Assembly: GCA_963576735.1 (NCBI GenBank) | Contig: OY755187.1 | Span: forward strand, 7,564,001 to 7,628,000 | Direction: 5' to 3' | Length of the DNA: 64,000 nt | Source of the DNA: Bedellia somnulentella | Taxonomy: Eukaryota; Arthropoda; Insecta; Lepidoptera; Bedelliidae | Part shown: positions 44,901 through 54,769 of the stretch, in pieces | Layout: each line of letters opens with the position of its first letter | Position numbering within the stretch: position 1 is the stretch's first letter | Notes under the pieces: model-generated | What the model was told of the DNA's origin: nothing | Databases searched by the model: none | The model's input: the letters and a program-made list of their open reading frames with translations, nothing else | Position numbers and translations under genes: made by a program

Positions 44901-47900
44901 TTATGTTTCTTATACACTTTTATATGTAATTTGAATGTTTTTGTTCATGAAATTATTACTAATACTAACTACTAATAAATAAAGAATAAATAAGGGAAAG
45001 AAAAATTGGTATACGCCCCCGTCGCTCTGCCATTGTGCTACCGTGTCAATGGCTACCAGTGCGAAATTCTTCTATCCTTTGTAGGTAGGTTCGCACGCTG
45101 CTCGATACCAGTCAAGCTGACTCTCTTTAGAGCTTACTGTCAGAGCTTTTACACATGTAGCCTGTGCATGTAGACGAACTTCACGCAGCGGACGTACAGC
45201 GCACTACGCGTGCAATACAACGATGCGCTCAGGATTCTATTAAGACTGCCGCGTTACTGTAGCGCTTCCGCCATGTTTGCGGAAGTTCACATTGATGACT
45301 TCTACGCTATAGTGAGGAAACGGAGCGCCTCGTTATTGAGGCGCCTGCAGGCTAGCACTAATGGAATCCTGAGAGCGTTGTCCGAGCGCTGGGACTCGCC
45401 GATGATGAGGAGGTGGATGCAGTTACATTCCAGCGCATCACCCCTCGTACTATAGTTTGTAAAGTAATTATAAATTTTAATTAATTTTAATTTTATTTTA
45501 TGTTGAATTTTATTTATTTTATTGATTATTACTTTTTTTTGATGAACTTTCTTTTTTATTGATTTTTATTATTTTGATTTTATTCTTTGGGACATAACTT
45601 TTAATTGACATGTTTTTATAATTTTAATTTATTTGTATTTTGTAGTTTTCATTTTGTGTTGTATGTAATGGCTAAATATGGGCTACTAGCCTGAAACATT
45701 TTTTTTTTTTATTTATTTTGTTTCTTTTTACACTTTTAAGTAGTGTTTGCGTTCCCTACCTCCGTTTTTTTTTCAAGTAGTGTTTGCGTTCCTTACCTCC
45801 AAATTTTTTACAAATCGGAAGGCCTCTTGTCTACCTTTTCAGATAGAATGCAAATGTTGAGAACGCCTAACTATTTAACTATATATACATAATTTGAATG
45901 TGTTCGTTTATGAAAACCTCATGTGGAAAGCGACGGGAGCGTATACCCGAGGTCGCGGGTTCGATTCCCGCCTGTGTCGAAATTTTTCTTTTCTTTATTT
46001 AGTAGTCCCCACATGAGGTTTCTATGAACAAAATCATTCAAATTATGTGATAGTTAGGCGTTCTCAACATTTGCATTCTACCTGAAAAGGTAGACAAGAG
46101 GCCTTCCGAATTTGTAAAAAAATCGGAGGTAGGGAACGCAAACAGTACTTACAAGTGTAAAAAGAAACAAAGGATAGAAGAATTTCGCACTGGCAGCCAT
46201 TGACACGGTAGCTCAATGGCAGAGCGACGGGGGCGTATAACCGAGGTCGCGGGTTCGATTCCCGCCTGTATCGAAATTTTTCTTTCCTTTATTTACACTA
46301 CTATATGGTTTGTGTACTTAGCATAAAAACGTTAATATCTTACATACACAGAAGTAAAACTAGTTTTATATTAGTTTTAGTCTCACTTCCATCTACAACG
46401 ACCACCGCTTCAAACTTCTACTATTTCCCAATCACAAAACCGCTAAGCAATTTACAACGCCATCGAGCCTGAACAAGCTTTGTGCAATTAGTCTATCTTG
46501 AAATCAATCTCAGATGTTTCGAGGTACTAATTACTTGTCATTACTGCGCACTCTACGTGGAAAATTGCAGTGTGAAACTAGGTTTATATCTTTGAACATC
46601 TCTTGAGTGGAATGGAAGTGATGTGGGCAGAAATGTTACTTACTTATGTTCACCTACATATAATCGCGAGTATAATAGTTACAAGTAGCCATAGCTTCGG
46701 AATGCTCTATTCCCCAGCCATTGTTTTTTTTTGAAAACAGTTGTAAATTGAGCGAGAAAGACATTAATTTATTAATGTACTAGCTGACCCGACAGACTTC
46801 GTACTGTCAAATTTGCTTATGACAAAGCTTAAGGCGTTTTTTCCGGTACTCTTAGTTCAATTAGGCGGGAATATTTTATTGTTCTAATTTTTCCGGGATA
46901 AAAAGTATCCTATGTTATAATTTGGGTCATTATCTAGCATTTTGCCAAATTTCATTCCTATAAATTATGTACTTGAGGAGCCTTTTTGCCTCAAACACAC
47001 AAACATCTAAACTTTCACATTTATAATACTAGGACTTCAATGCAAGTGTGCAATTGAAAAAAAGAGCTGTGCGATATGTTCGACACGACTGAACTATCTT
47101 TATTGCAAATTATTGTTCCTTAAAGAAAGACATTCAATTCAACATTTGTTTAACAAAAATCAAATGGCGGAAGTGAGCGTATGAGTTTCTCTATGGTAAG
47201 TCTATGGAAAAGTTTTTGGCAATTTCTTCTAGATGTTAGAAAAAGTTCGTTTTTTTTTTCACTTCAACCTGTAGGTACTTTGTGGCTATCAGCCTGTGAA
47301 ATTTGGTTAAGATCTGTCAAGCGGTTCCGGAGGAGTAGCGTAGCGTTCTATGGAAACGGCTAACCCGCGTATAATAGGATTTATTCTATAACAAAAGTGT
47401 ATTTAACATGATCTTACTTATACTAATGCTGCATTATATCCATTGCGGTAGGCAAAGACTATCCGTAAATTAACATGATAGTGAGAAATCTCTTTTGCTT
47501 CCATCCTATTCATATTCTGCTCAAAAACGCTCTTTTATTCTTCTCATTTCGGAATCCCGCCTTGTTATGTTGATCTGTGTGTTATATATCCATACTTGTA
47601 TACATATACTCACGGCCATCAATTCTAAAAAGGGATCCCAAAGCTAGAGCTTAAGAGCTAGAAAATCTTCAGCTACAATAGGATGTTGATAGGGGACAAG
47701 ATGGTAGGTTATAAAGTATCGTTGGTGATGGGTCTCGAAACGTATCGCCCAAAAACCATTTATTGCATTGAATGTATAGATATTTATGATAATTTATTTT
47801 TTCCCTACAGGCATAGGCAGAGTAGCTCTAGATACAAGACTGGGTTGCCTCTCCCCGGATGTGTCAGCTGACTCGGAGCCCCAGCGCATAATAGACGCGG

Positions 47901-50900
47901 CAAAGTACGCGCTGCGCAACGTCGCTGTTCTAGAGCTTAAAGCTCCGTATTGGCGATACATTCCGACGCCGTTGTGGACCAAATACGTTAACAATATGAA
48001 CTTCTTTGTTGAGTGAGTGTAGTTTCGTTTTAATTTAGCTAGATTTTGGAACTGTCTGTGTCTGTCATACTGTGTAGTGTCGGCTTAGAATAGCACTACC
48101 GCATTTCTTCCGGTGGGTGTACGCAAGAGGCGACTAACGGAATTGGGGCTTTTAAAGGATTTTTGGGCGACGTGGTTGGAGACCCATGATCAACTACCTT
48201 TATTTCACCATCTTTTCCTCACGCAACGTCCAAAAGCGGCTGAGGAATTTCTTATTCCTTAGCTGTGGCTACCCCTTCTAGGGATTTATAGCCGTGAGTA
48301 TATGTATGTATCATTGGGAAGGAGTTCCCAAATCTCTAGGTAATCTACACTCTAGGTTTTCATCCTTCGTCGGACCTATGTCCTCTTGTATTAGTAATTA
48401 ATAAGTTCATTTCCTTGCAGGCTATGTTCTCGCTACATAAACGAGGCTTTAGAACGGCTTAAAACAAAGAAAGTGACATCAGAAGATGATTTGTCTTTAC
48501 TAGAACGAGTGTTAAAGAGCGAAGGTGATCCGAAAATAGCCACAATAATGGCCTTAGATCTTATACTAGTGGGAATTGATACGGTAAATTACTTTATTTA
48601 ACATATCTATTTCTTATCGTCACCTATTATATATTGATCTTGTAATATATAAGCTGGCTGGAAGGGATCGCTTTAAGTGATACTCACCAGATGTAATTCT
48701 GTTGAAAATGTATTGTCTATTAAATGTCCAATTTAAACTGATGGGCAGTATCAATAGTCTCTGCCAACACCAATGGTAAATAATCGCGTTAGTTTAAGAA
48801 TGTATGTCATTCAATTCTATATGATTTGCTATTATTGATGGTCGATATCTATATTTTGTTTTGTTGTATTCCTTTTTGATGTGATAAGTAATAACCTTTT
48901 CGAAAATGTAATTTTTATATAAAACTACGCCGAAAAACAAACTATATTTTTTTATTCTCTAATCCACCTTTTAGTTCTCCAAAGAAAGTATCATTGTCTT
49001 CCAGATATCCATGGCAGTATGTTCCATCCTGTACCAGGCGGCCATAAGAACCAAGCAGCAAGAGAAGATGGCGGAGGAAATCCAGCGGGTGCTGCCTGAT
49101 CCTGACAAACCTCTCACCTACGCTGACTTAGATAAACTGCATTATACTAAGGCGTTTGTTAGAGAAGTATTTAGGTGATTATTTTCTCATTCTAACAAGT
49201 CGAATGATATTGTGCGTAATATTTCCTTAAGAACTAGTTTTAAACTAAGTCAAGGGCATACTACTTACCCATTAGTTCATTCAACTTATAAATGCCACTT
49301 AACTGTTGTCGCAAGCTAGAGAAAATTTAACTTAGATCAATATAATATACATACAAGTAGACAGAGACTGCCTGCGTGAGAGAGAGAACTTTGCAAGTAT
49401 CTGGCATTTTATTCCTATCTTTTAATCTTCTGATCTCATTTAAAATATTTTTTTTGCGATGTTGTTGAACAAATTTGTTATTTATTAATTTAAGAAGTAG
49501 GTAAGATTCAGATAGTAAGAACAATATTTCTATTTCAGAATGTATTCTACTGTAATCGGCAACGGAAGGACGTTGCAGGAAGATGATATCATATGCGGAT
49601 ATCATATACCAAAAGGGGTAATTACTTTATACTTAGTTAACATACATACATACATACATATTCTCACGCCATTAGTTCCCATTGGGGTAGACAGAGACTA
49701 TCGATCGCCACTTTGTACGATCCTGGCAAACCTCTCTAGCTTCATTTACATCAATCAATCTTTTCATACATGCTCTTTTATTCTTCGTACTTCGGACACC
49801 TGCCTTTTTGAGCACATTTTTTATTTGATCTAAATGTGTCCTCCGAGGTCGTCCTCTACTAACATTACCTTCCACATTGGCTCTATAAATCTCTTTCACC
49901 ACTTTACTGTCATCCATCCTCTTTATGTGCCCAAACCATCTCAACATTCCTTTTTCTATCTTTCTTACAATATCATCTTTTACACCACACCTTTCACGAA
50001 TCACATCATTCCTCACACGATCACATAACCTAACATTACAAACTTTTCTGAGGGATCTCATTTCTACTGCATTCACTCTGCTTTCATGCTTCTTCTGCCA
50101 CACCCAACATTCACTGCCATACATAAGCGTAGGAACGAGGACAGCATCATGCACAGCCATTCGGGCCTTTTCGGACACCGACTGACTAGACATTAGACTA
50201 TCCAGTGCTCCATTTACCGCATTACCCTTTTTTACTCTTCTTTCAATGCCTTCATCACTTAGTTAAATTTACTTCTAAAAGTTATTGAGGATTTATAATT
50301 CTGGTTATTCTGATATTATTTGTAGTAATAGTATTAATTATATCTTTGAGTTAGTATCCTATAGCAAAAGTTATTTTTATTTTACTTTAAGGCTTGCCGA
50401 GACTTGACCTGTGTAATGTACATACCTACATATTTTAACAGGTACATATCTCAAAAAAGGGTCGCCAGAGCTTCAGATGGAAAAAATATATTACTGAAAG
50501 TGAAATTTTCGCGCCTTACATCCGCGTGAAGGGGTGGCAGAAGTTCTAATATCTCTAAACATCACGAGTCATTTTTATCACCTATTGTTCAGAGAACCTA
50601 CGTTGTGCTTTGACAATGTACTCACGTGACAGGGGGCAGGCCCATCAGTTATTTTTTTATACTAATATTCAACTACTAGTGGATCGTCCCAGCTTCGCAC
50701 GGGTAGCGTTGTTTTTTTAAATATCTGAGGTTTCTTTCTTCAGTCACTGCTCAAGCATTGTGAAATTCAGCGTAATGTTGTTAATTTATTAAATTTATAG
50801 CACTCCCTTAACAGTGAAGTTTGGTGATTTTGATTGCGCTTTAATGAACGGTTCAGTATTTCCGTTTAATACCAAATTTTGGAATAAAACGCCATGAAGT

Positions 50901-51492
50901 ATTTATAACAATCTAAAAAATAAATCATTACGTTATGTAGGATGCAACTACTGGCGCCATCTAGTATGTTATATGTAAATTAGTAAAGATTTGGTTTCGA
51001 TCACGGGCGCGATGGCTTATTTTATGTATAATTTCAGTGTTTGTCTACCGATTTCTATGATTCTTTTTTTATTGAATAGGTAATAATGTTACCTTATTTA
51101 AATTAGGGATGAATGAGAGGTTTACAAACGTAAGAGTAAACAAATATAATCAGGATGTTCCGAACTGCTAAGCTATCAGGAATTACACGTGTTATTGTGA
51201 GTCAACCATAAAAGATAGACATATACTGTTGAGGATTTTTTTTAGATAATTTTATGAAGAATATTTCCGCCACACATGATTTCTATGTAAGTTTAACCAT
51301 TAAGGCTGCACACGCGACGGAAGCTTAAAAAACGGAGTAACTTCTCCCGTTTTCCCCAAATTTCCCAAAATCCCCCTTTACTTCTCTGCTGGAAAGTATA
51401 CAAAAACCTGCGCAGGAGTATGAAGAATAATTGTACCAAGTTTCGTTAAAATCCGTCGAGTAGTTTTTGTTTCCATAAGGAACATACAAACC

Positions 51493-51542
<50 letters not shown>

Positions 51543-52829
51543 AATTTTACTGATTGCATTTTTGGCATCAGTATCGATCCCTAATCACCACCTGATAGTT
51601 ATTTTGAAAATATATTGCATGTACAGAATTGACCTCTCTACAGATTTATTATAAGTATAGATTACAATTTTTTAGGTGCAAGTGGTATTCCCCACCATAG
51701 TGACAGGCAACATGTCCCAGTTCGTGTCAGACCCAGAGACGTTCAAGCCGGAACGCTGGTTAGAGTCAGATGGGAGGTTGCATCCCTTCGCGTCTCTACC
51801 GTACGGGTTCGGTGCCCGGATCTGCTTGGGACGGCGATTTGCTGATCTTGAGATACAAGTGCTGTTGGCTAAGGTAATTATATAATAAGAATACATACAT
51901 ATACTCACGGCTATAAATCCCTTGAAGGGGTAGCCAGAGCTAGGGCATTAGAAATTCCTCAGCCACATTTGGAAGTTGACAGATGGTAGAAATAAAGTAT
52001 CATCGGTGATGGGTCTCCAACCGCATCGTCCAAAAAACACTTAAAAAAGCTTCATACCCTTAATCGCCCCTTACGACATCCATGGGTAGAAAGGGTAGTG
52101 ACATTCTAAGCCGGCACTACACGGTAAATAATACAAATAATGGTACTAATACAGCTGAAGATAACATATCTATATAAACTATATATATACTCAGCAGGGC
52201 AAGCACGAGCCGTGTTTAAACTAGTTATCGCTTGGGATAAAGCAGCAATCTCTTACGCACTTACTTAGTATCGTATACTACCATCTCATTCTAACCGTTA
52301 TCGTGACGATAAAATACCGCTCGTGCTTGCCCTACAGGAGTGTATATCCCAAAAAGGAATAGCCAGAGCTTTGGAGTATTTCTACAGTCACTGTTGGAAG
52401 TATGGGGAACATTTTGGCGGAATAAAAGATATTTGGTGAATTTACATGTCCTGAGCGAGGCGAGAAAATTAAGCAATTTTATTAGTTCTTTAAAATTTCA
52501 CTGGTTACGCATGCTTGAACATTGCTAGCAGAATGGTACCTTCGAACGTGTGTGATATCACTGTTACTTATACTAACGCCATATATTCCCATCAGGGTAG
52601 GCAGTGGTCATCGATGGCATTTTGGTTCGATCTTGACAACCTGTCTTGCTTCTATCAAATTCAAAATTCGTCTCATACATGCTCCTTTATTTAATGTTAT
52701 AATATTTTTTCTGAATTTCAGTTGATCCGAAAATACCGTCTAGAGTATCACCATGAGCCGCTAGAATATGCTGTCACGTTCATGTACGCGCCAGATGGGC
52801 CTCTGCGTCTTAGGATGATTGAGCGATAG
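32930..52829 (+). CDS. CYP301A1: Mitochondrial-clan cytochrome P450 (CYP301A1-like), 8 exons
   Basis: Exons 32930-33381, 44416-44609, 47811-48012, 48421-48583, 49005-49174, 49539-49617, 51676-51873, 52722-52829. All joins keep frame and give 521 aa. P450 landmarks in order: an Arg/Ser-rich N-terminus (MGRLRSLPLFYQARYSS) with PGPKPIPILGN near residue 50; a C-helix-like HGEQWRTFRSKVQRP; I-helix ALDLILVGIDT (~327-337); K-helix EVFR (~391-394); PETFKPERW; and the heme loop PYGFGARICLGRR with the Cys ligand near 470. The charged N-terminus, lack of a membrane anchor and HGEQWRTFRS fit the mitochondrial clan. CYP301A1 is conserved in insects and is linked to cuticle formation. The assignment within the clan is from memory. 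An in-frame ATG at 32816 would add 38 residues. I prefer 32930 because the targeting-like stretch starts there. Confidence 0.88.
33425..33675 (+). mobile_element. SINE-A, full length
   Basis: GCCGTGTAGTGCCGGCTTAG to GTGAGTATATGTATGTATG. Very close to the copy at 23000-23246, so a relatively young insertion, just inside P450 intron 1. Confidence 0.8.
33676..34148. other. P450 intron 1, unassigned
   Basis: AT-rich sequence with nothing recognised. Confidence 0.4.
34149..34746. repeat. Long inverted repeat (hairpin), ~600 bp
   Basis: Two arms of about 275 bp (34149-34425 and 34482-34746) are reverse complements with few mismatches, around a ~55-bp loop. Ends are GAATTGG...CCAATTC. Arm landmarks: CTTTGCCTATGGAATGCC on the left and GGCATTCCATGGGCAAAG on the right. 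It lies in P450 intron 1, so the pre-mRNA would contain a long stem. Probably a foldback transposon. No clear target duplication outside the arms. Confidence 0.85.
34747..35089. other. P450 intron 1, unassigned
   Basis: Nothing recognised. Confidence 0.4.
35090..35335 (+). mobile_element. Diverged SINE-A
   Basis: GTCGGTGTAGAATAGCACTT through CATTCAAAAGTGGCTGAGAA to GAGATTTATAGCCGTG. A weaker fragment is at 35567-35675. Confidence 0.55.
35840..36075 (-). mobile_element. SINE-A, near full length
   Basis: (CATA)n tail, ACTCACGGCTATAAATCCCT, GGTGATGGGTCTCCAACCGC, 5' end CTAAGCCGACACTACAC. Confidence 0.75.
36137..36498 (+). mobile_element. Helitron-like non-autonomous element, 362 bp
   Basis: A|TCTATATATATATATAT at the start. 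The end is CCGTGCGAAGCGGGGGCGG then ACCACTAG|T. This is the typical lepidopteran Helitron layout with a GC-rich 3' hairpin and CTAG end. Confidence 0.7.
36620..37375. mobile_element. Weak SINE-A traces and a LINE tail
   Basis: Old SINE-A-like segments lie at about 36620-36770 and 37166-37375 (GTCGGCCTAGAATTGCAATA). 37050-37147 is a reversed LINE tail (ATACTCACGCCATTAGTTCC). Confidence 0.4.
37384..37598 (-). mobile_element. SINE-B, headless
   Basis: AAACGTTCACGCCGAATATC to CATGTGGGTTTCCTCACGAT. Ends abruptly at GATGTTTT. Confidence 0.75.
37600..39105. other. P450 intron 1, unassigned 1.5 kb
   Basis: No gene, repeat family or RNA gene was recognised. Confidence 0.4.
39108..39150 (+). mobile_element. 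SINE-B 3' tail
   Basis: CTCTGCCAACCCCTTCGGGG then GGCGTGAACGTTTC. It directly abuts repeat C. Confidence 0.6.
39165..39545. mobile_element. Repeat C, head-to-head palindrome
   Basis: A minus-strand unit (39165-39403) and a plus-strand unit (39405-39545) mirror each other over the tRNA-like core. On the plus side the core has GACACGGTAGCTCAGTTGG, a T-arm GCGGGTTCGATCCCCGC and a 7-bp acceptor-like pairing (GACACGG with CTGTGTC, one G-T). The same core occurs in at least five other places in the window, so I call it a repeat and not a functional tRNA gene. Confidence 0.7.
39757..39968 (+). mobile_element. SINE-A with internal deletion
   Basis: Start AGGTGTCGGCTAAACGTAGC, then a jump from CATTTCTTCC to TTTTAAGGGATTTTTGGGCG. 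Tail CTCTGGCTACCCCTTCTAGG and (TATG)n. Confidence 0.7.
40030..40260 (-). mobile_element. Diverged SINE-B
   Basis: TATCTCCGAATGGGTGCCAG, CTAATACTTCTTAACATTCC and TTTCTTCACGTTGTTTTCCC follow the reversed SINE-B order at low identity. Confidence 0.45.
40293..40552. mobile_element. MITE with 55-bp inverted ends
   Basis: Left CGCACTCTCAGAACGAAAGA...ATTGAGTTAC is mirrored at the right GTAACTCAAT...CTGAGAGTGCG. 260 bp, no coding capacity. Target duplication not resolved. Confidence 0.7.
40553..40994. repeat. Unassigned, likely TE remnant
   Basis: GGCTGAACCGATTTCAATGA then AATTTTGCATG is wording common in Helitron-type elements. No ends could be defined. Confidence 0.3.
40995..41395 (-). mobile_element. 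Non-LTR retrotransposon RT C-terminus, family 2
   Basis: The minus-strand frame reads through about 130 codons: SVLLYGCETWLVKN, then LRRILEIFWPRAITN, RKLRWIGHVLRRPD and RRPGRPRSTWRLEDLE. This is the C-terminal end of a LINE reverse-transcriptase polyprotein. It differs from the RTE-like family at 49672. No active domain remains. Confidence 0.75.
41405..41520. mobile_element. tRNA-like fragment and repeat C end
   Basis: CTACTCCACCAGGACTCGAA then CCCGCTGCCTCTCGGTC resembles a reversed tRNA-like head. It is followed by AATCCCCACATGAGG, the repeat C end. Confidence 0.4.
41521..42400. other. P450 intron 1, unassigned
   Basis: Nothing recognised in this AT-rich stretch. Confidence 0.4.
42415..42600 (-). 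mobile_element. LINE 3' end fragment, degraded
   Basis: TCACACCCATTATTCCCATT, GGCAGAGACTATAAACCGCC, CATACATGCTTTTTTATTC and ACTTCGGACTCCCGCC: the reversed RTE-like LINE end. Confidence 0.6.
42801..43734 (+). mobile_element. Helitron-like element, 934 bp, with minisatellite
   Basis: A|TCAATACATAGTATAAAAC at the start. The end is CCCGTGCGAAGCCGGGGCGG then GTCGCTAG|T. It carries a GC-rich block (43310-43560) with four tandem copies of a 24-bp unit (see next entry). No Rep/helicase frame is seen, so it is non-autonomous. Confidence 0.65.
43386..43480. repeat. 24-bp minisatellite, 4 copies
   Basis: Unit CTATCCGACTTAGCTTAGGT plus ACAC, four perfect or near-perfect copies inside the Helitron-like element. 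The unit is a multiple of three, so it makes a repetitive but meaningless minus-strand frame. Confidence 0.85.
43975..44110 (-). mobile_element. SINE-B, 5' part, diverged
   Basis: CTCAGCCATGTGGATTTGTT, CACATATGACTTTGGGAAAG and TCGTAGGCCCGATTCAATAT. Confidence 0.5.
44137..44372 (-). mobile_element. SINE-A, near full length
   Basis: AACATACATATACTCGCGGC to TAAGCCGGCACTACACGGC. It ends 43 bp before P450 exon 2. Confidence 0.7.
44690..44790 (+). mobile_element. tRNA-like repeat head
   Basis: TCCTGGGGTCTAAAGGTTAG then GCTCGGGTTCGATTTC gives A- and B-box-like parts, but the arms do not close into a good cloverleaf. Probably a SINE head. Confidence 0.35.
44945..45090 (-). mobile_element. Repeat C, partial
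   Basis: AAGGGAAAGAAAAATTGGTA, CGCCCCCGTCGCTCTGCC and CCAGTGCGAAATTCTTCTAT. The B-box part is deleted. Confidence 0.55.
45123..45710 (+). mobile_element. Non-LTR retrotransposon RT C-terminus, family 3, with 3' UTR
   Basis: From FRAYCQSFYTCSL (with one in-frame stop) into an open stretch 45210-45455: LRILLRLPRYCSASAMFAE, VRKRSASLLRRLQ, MRRWMQLHSS. This C-terminal LINE module is frequent in Lepidoptera. After the stop an AT-rich 3' UTR runs to the T-rich stretch near 45700. Confidence 0.7.
45720..46295. mobile_element. Two repeat C units
   Basis: 45720-45990 is a rearranged unit mixing both orientations. 46000-46295 is the best full plus-strand unit: CCCCACATGAGG, ATTTGCATTCTACCTGAAAA, GGAGGTAGGGAACGCAAAC, CACTGGCAGCC, then the tRNA-like core and CGAAATTTTTCTTTCCTTTA. 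Confidence 0.65.
46296..46779. other. P450 intron 2, unassigned
   Basis: Nothing recognised. Confidence 0.4.
46780..47028 (-). mobile_element. Helitron-like element
   Basis: On the minus strand it ends GACAGTACGAAGTCTGTCGG GTCAG then CTAG|T, with a GACAG/CTGTC hairpin. The 5' end is unclear. Related to 10336-10587. Confidence 0.6.
47029..47400. repeat. Unassigned, likely TE remnant
   Basis: CCTGTGAAATTTGGTTAAGA then TCTGTCAAGCGGTTCCGGAG reads like mobile-element sequence of insects. No ends seen. Confidence 0.3.
47413..47757 (-). mobile_element. LINE tail and truncated SINE-A
   Basis: 47413-47572 is a degraded reversed LINE end (GGTAGGCAAAGACTATCCG, CTCTTTTATTCTTCTCATTT). 47595-47757 is a 5'-truncated reversed SINE-A that ends 53 bp before P450 exon 3. 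Confidence 0.5.
48069..48315 (+). mobile_element. SINE-A, full length
   Basis: CTGTGTAGTGTCGGCTTAGA to GCCGTGAGTATATGTATGTA, in P450 intron 3. Confidence 0.8.
49640..50265 (-). mobile_element. RTE-like LINE, RT C-terminus with 3' tail
   Basis: Longest LINE copy in the window. The 173-codon frame (50193-49672) reads VPTLMYGSECWVWQKKHESR, then LRKVCNVRLCDRVRNDVI, KGMLRWFGHIKRMDD and GRPRRTHLDQIKNVLKKAGV, ending KWRSIVSVYPNGN. The frame extends upstream in the same phase to about 50262 (DEGIERRVKKGNAVNGALD). The tail is (CATA)n. Only the C-terminal part of the polyprotein remains. P450 intron 6. Confidence 0.8.
50505..50655 (-). mobile_element. SINE-B fragment
   Basis: CATCCGCGTGAAGGGGTGGC, GAGAACCTACGTTGTGCTTT and GACAGGGGGCAGGCCCATCA. 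Confidence 0.5.
50676..51661 (-). mobile_element. Helitron-like element, 986 bp, copy 1
   Basis: On the minus strand A|TCTATACTTATAATAAATC at the start. The end is CTACCCGTGCGAAGCTGGG then ACGATCCACTAG|T. Nearly the same as 57518-58520. It contains a (GACA)n microsatellite at about 51493-51540. It lies just upstream of P450 exon 7, leaving only 14 bp to the splice acceptor. Confidence 0.75.
51890..52125 (-). mobile_element. SINE-A, near full length
   Basis: ATACATACATATACTCACGG to CTAAGCCGGCACTACACGG, in P450 intron 7. Confidence 0.75.
52197..52332. mobile_element. MITE-1, intact (136 bp)
   Basis: Perfect 14-bp terminal inverted repeats GGGCAAGCACGAGC/GCTCGTGCTTGCCC. It sits inside another reversed SINE-A: ATATATACTCAG before and GTATATCCCAAAAAGGAATA after. 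The target duplication is too short or too decayed to define. Confidence 0.75.
52560..52700 (-). mobile_element. LINE 3' end fragment
   Basis: TTACTTATACTAACGCCATA, GGGTAGGCAGTGGTCATCG and CATACATGCTCCTTTATTT, directly before P450 exon 8. Confidence 0.55.
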
Positions 52830-53840
52830 ACGGAAATTCTCTTATGTCTACCCGCTAAGACGACAACGATAATTTCGTCCGTACCACTTCTAACTTCTTT
52901 GCCAAGCAATAACTGTCTCGCTCGCACGAAACAATGATTCAGAATTCAACTAGAGTATAATTCGATATCATCATCCGTATTTGTCTTTGGAGTATAGTCT
53001 AGTAAGCGTCATGACTATATTAATTGACATTTGTAGTAAAGCTTCTTACTAATATTACTTAGATGATGAATGAAACCAGCGAATGAGAAACGAATATATT
53101 TTACAATGAGTTAGAAGAGATGTACATGAAATTATCGTAGTCGTATCAGCGATACACACTTAAAATTAACTACATCCACGTTGTCGTGTGGTTGTTAAAA
53201 CATTGCTTCATTCGTTTAGTAATTAAACAAAGTTTGATTTATTATAATGTGATTTGTTTGATTTCGATATATTTATATTATGTTGTAGTTTTAAAGCCGC
53301 GTTTACATGCATCTACCTGTTGGCTAATGTAGAAATTAATTAAAACATTTAGGTATACAAAAAGAAAACGGGATGTAGTCACAATTATTAAATTAATTAA
53401 TTTTTCGGCTAACAAACGGAAACGGATGTGTTCCAAAGAAAGAACAATAGTAAATAAATATGACTAGAAGAAATATTTGATGAACTTAATTTTATTAAAA
53501 TTAAATCTATTCTCAAGTCTGTAGTTGTTAATTGTTAAAATATACTTGTCACAAAAATTTAGAAATATTTGAAAATGTTTAGTTTGGTGTAACATTATGA
53601 AAATTAAAATAGATTTTGTATTGAGAATTAAATATGTTTATGTATTTATTAGTGCTTAAAAGAAGTGCTTTCTATGCATTTGGTGGTCCGATACTTTGTT
53701 TTATATAAATTTTGATAGATAGATTCATTGTTTTTAAGAAGAACGTTTGCAAACATAAAATAGCATCACAGTTACCAAGATCCGTTTTAATATATTTTAT
53801 AGTTGTACAGACTGTTAGTTTTGCTGTAAGAAATAAAAAA
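52830..53840 (+). other. P450 3' untranslated/flanking region
   Basis: AT-rich, without repeat families. AATAAA signals occur at 53453-53458 and 53832-53837. The second is followed by an A-run and may mark the transcript end. The actual end cannot be told from sequence. Confidence 0.4.
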
Positions 53841-54289
53841 AAGCTTAAAATCTTTGGTTAAATTGATTTGACTTGATATATTAAGATATTGTTAATTTGT
53901 ATAGATTGACGATACACTATTGTTAGCCTTATAAATGTTGCGATACGACTAAACCATCTGCTTTATTTATAAGATCACTAAGCAAATTAAATGTATACGA
54001 AGAACGATGTCATAAAATGCTTAATATAATAAATGGCTTTTTTTACATGAGTTGTAGGTATCCTCAGACCAACTACCTATTGTATTATTATTGTGTATGC
54101 TCTAAGTAGGTATCAATGAAAATAGAAAAACACAAATCCTGAAATTGAATCTTTACCAGCCGATCGAAAGTACAATGAATGTTTCAAATATATAATATTG
54201 TATTATTACTTAAATTGTAAATTGATTTTAGTAAAATTGTATTTACCCATTTTCGTGTTATTTATTTGCCTGTTATTACATATAGTAGG

Positions 54290-54616
54290 AAAATTGAAAG
54301 ATGACGTAATATGCAAGATAGAAAAAGGAATGTTGAGGTGGTTTGGGCACATAGAGAGGATGGATGAAAATAAAGTAGCGAAAGAGATATATAGAGCCAA
54401 TGTGGATGGGATTGTTAGTAGAGGACGGCCTCGTAAAACGTTTCTTGACCAGATACAAAACGTTCTTATAAAGGCGGGGTTCCGAAGTGAGAAGAATAAA
54501 AGAGCATGTATGAGAAGAATAATGAATGTAAGGGAAGCAAGAGAGATTTGTCAAGATCGTACTAAGTGGCGATCGATAGTCTCTGCCTACCCCAATGGGA
54601 ATAATGGGCGTGAGTA

Positions 54617-54650
<34 letters not shown>

Positions 54651-54655
54651 CATAT
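54290..54655 (+). mobile_element. RTE-like LINE, C-terminus and (TAAG)n tail
   Basis: KGMLRWFGHIERMDENKVAK, then GRPRKTFLDQIQNVLIKAGF and KWRSIVSAYPNGNNGREYK* at 54623. The tail CTCTGCCTACCCCAATGGGA (54581-54600), GGGCGTGAGTATAAG and about nine TAAG repeats define the LINE's 3' end. About 330 bp of coding end survive. Confidence 0.8.
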
Positions 54656-54769
54656 AAATACCCAATTTTAGCTCAGCCACAGGGTCAGCCATATAAGAGT
54701 TTTCAATAATTGGAATGCAGTTTATTAAGTTGCAAGAAGGAATAAAGAAAGAAGACATATGTACATAGT

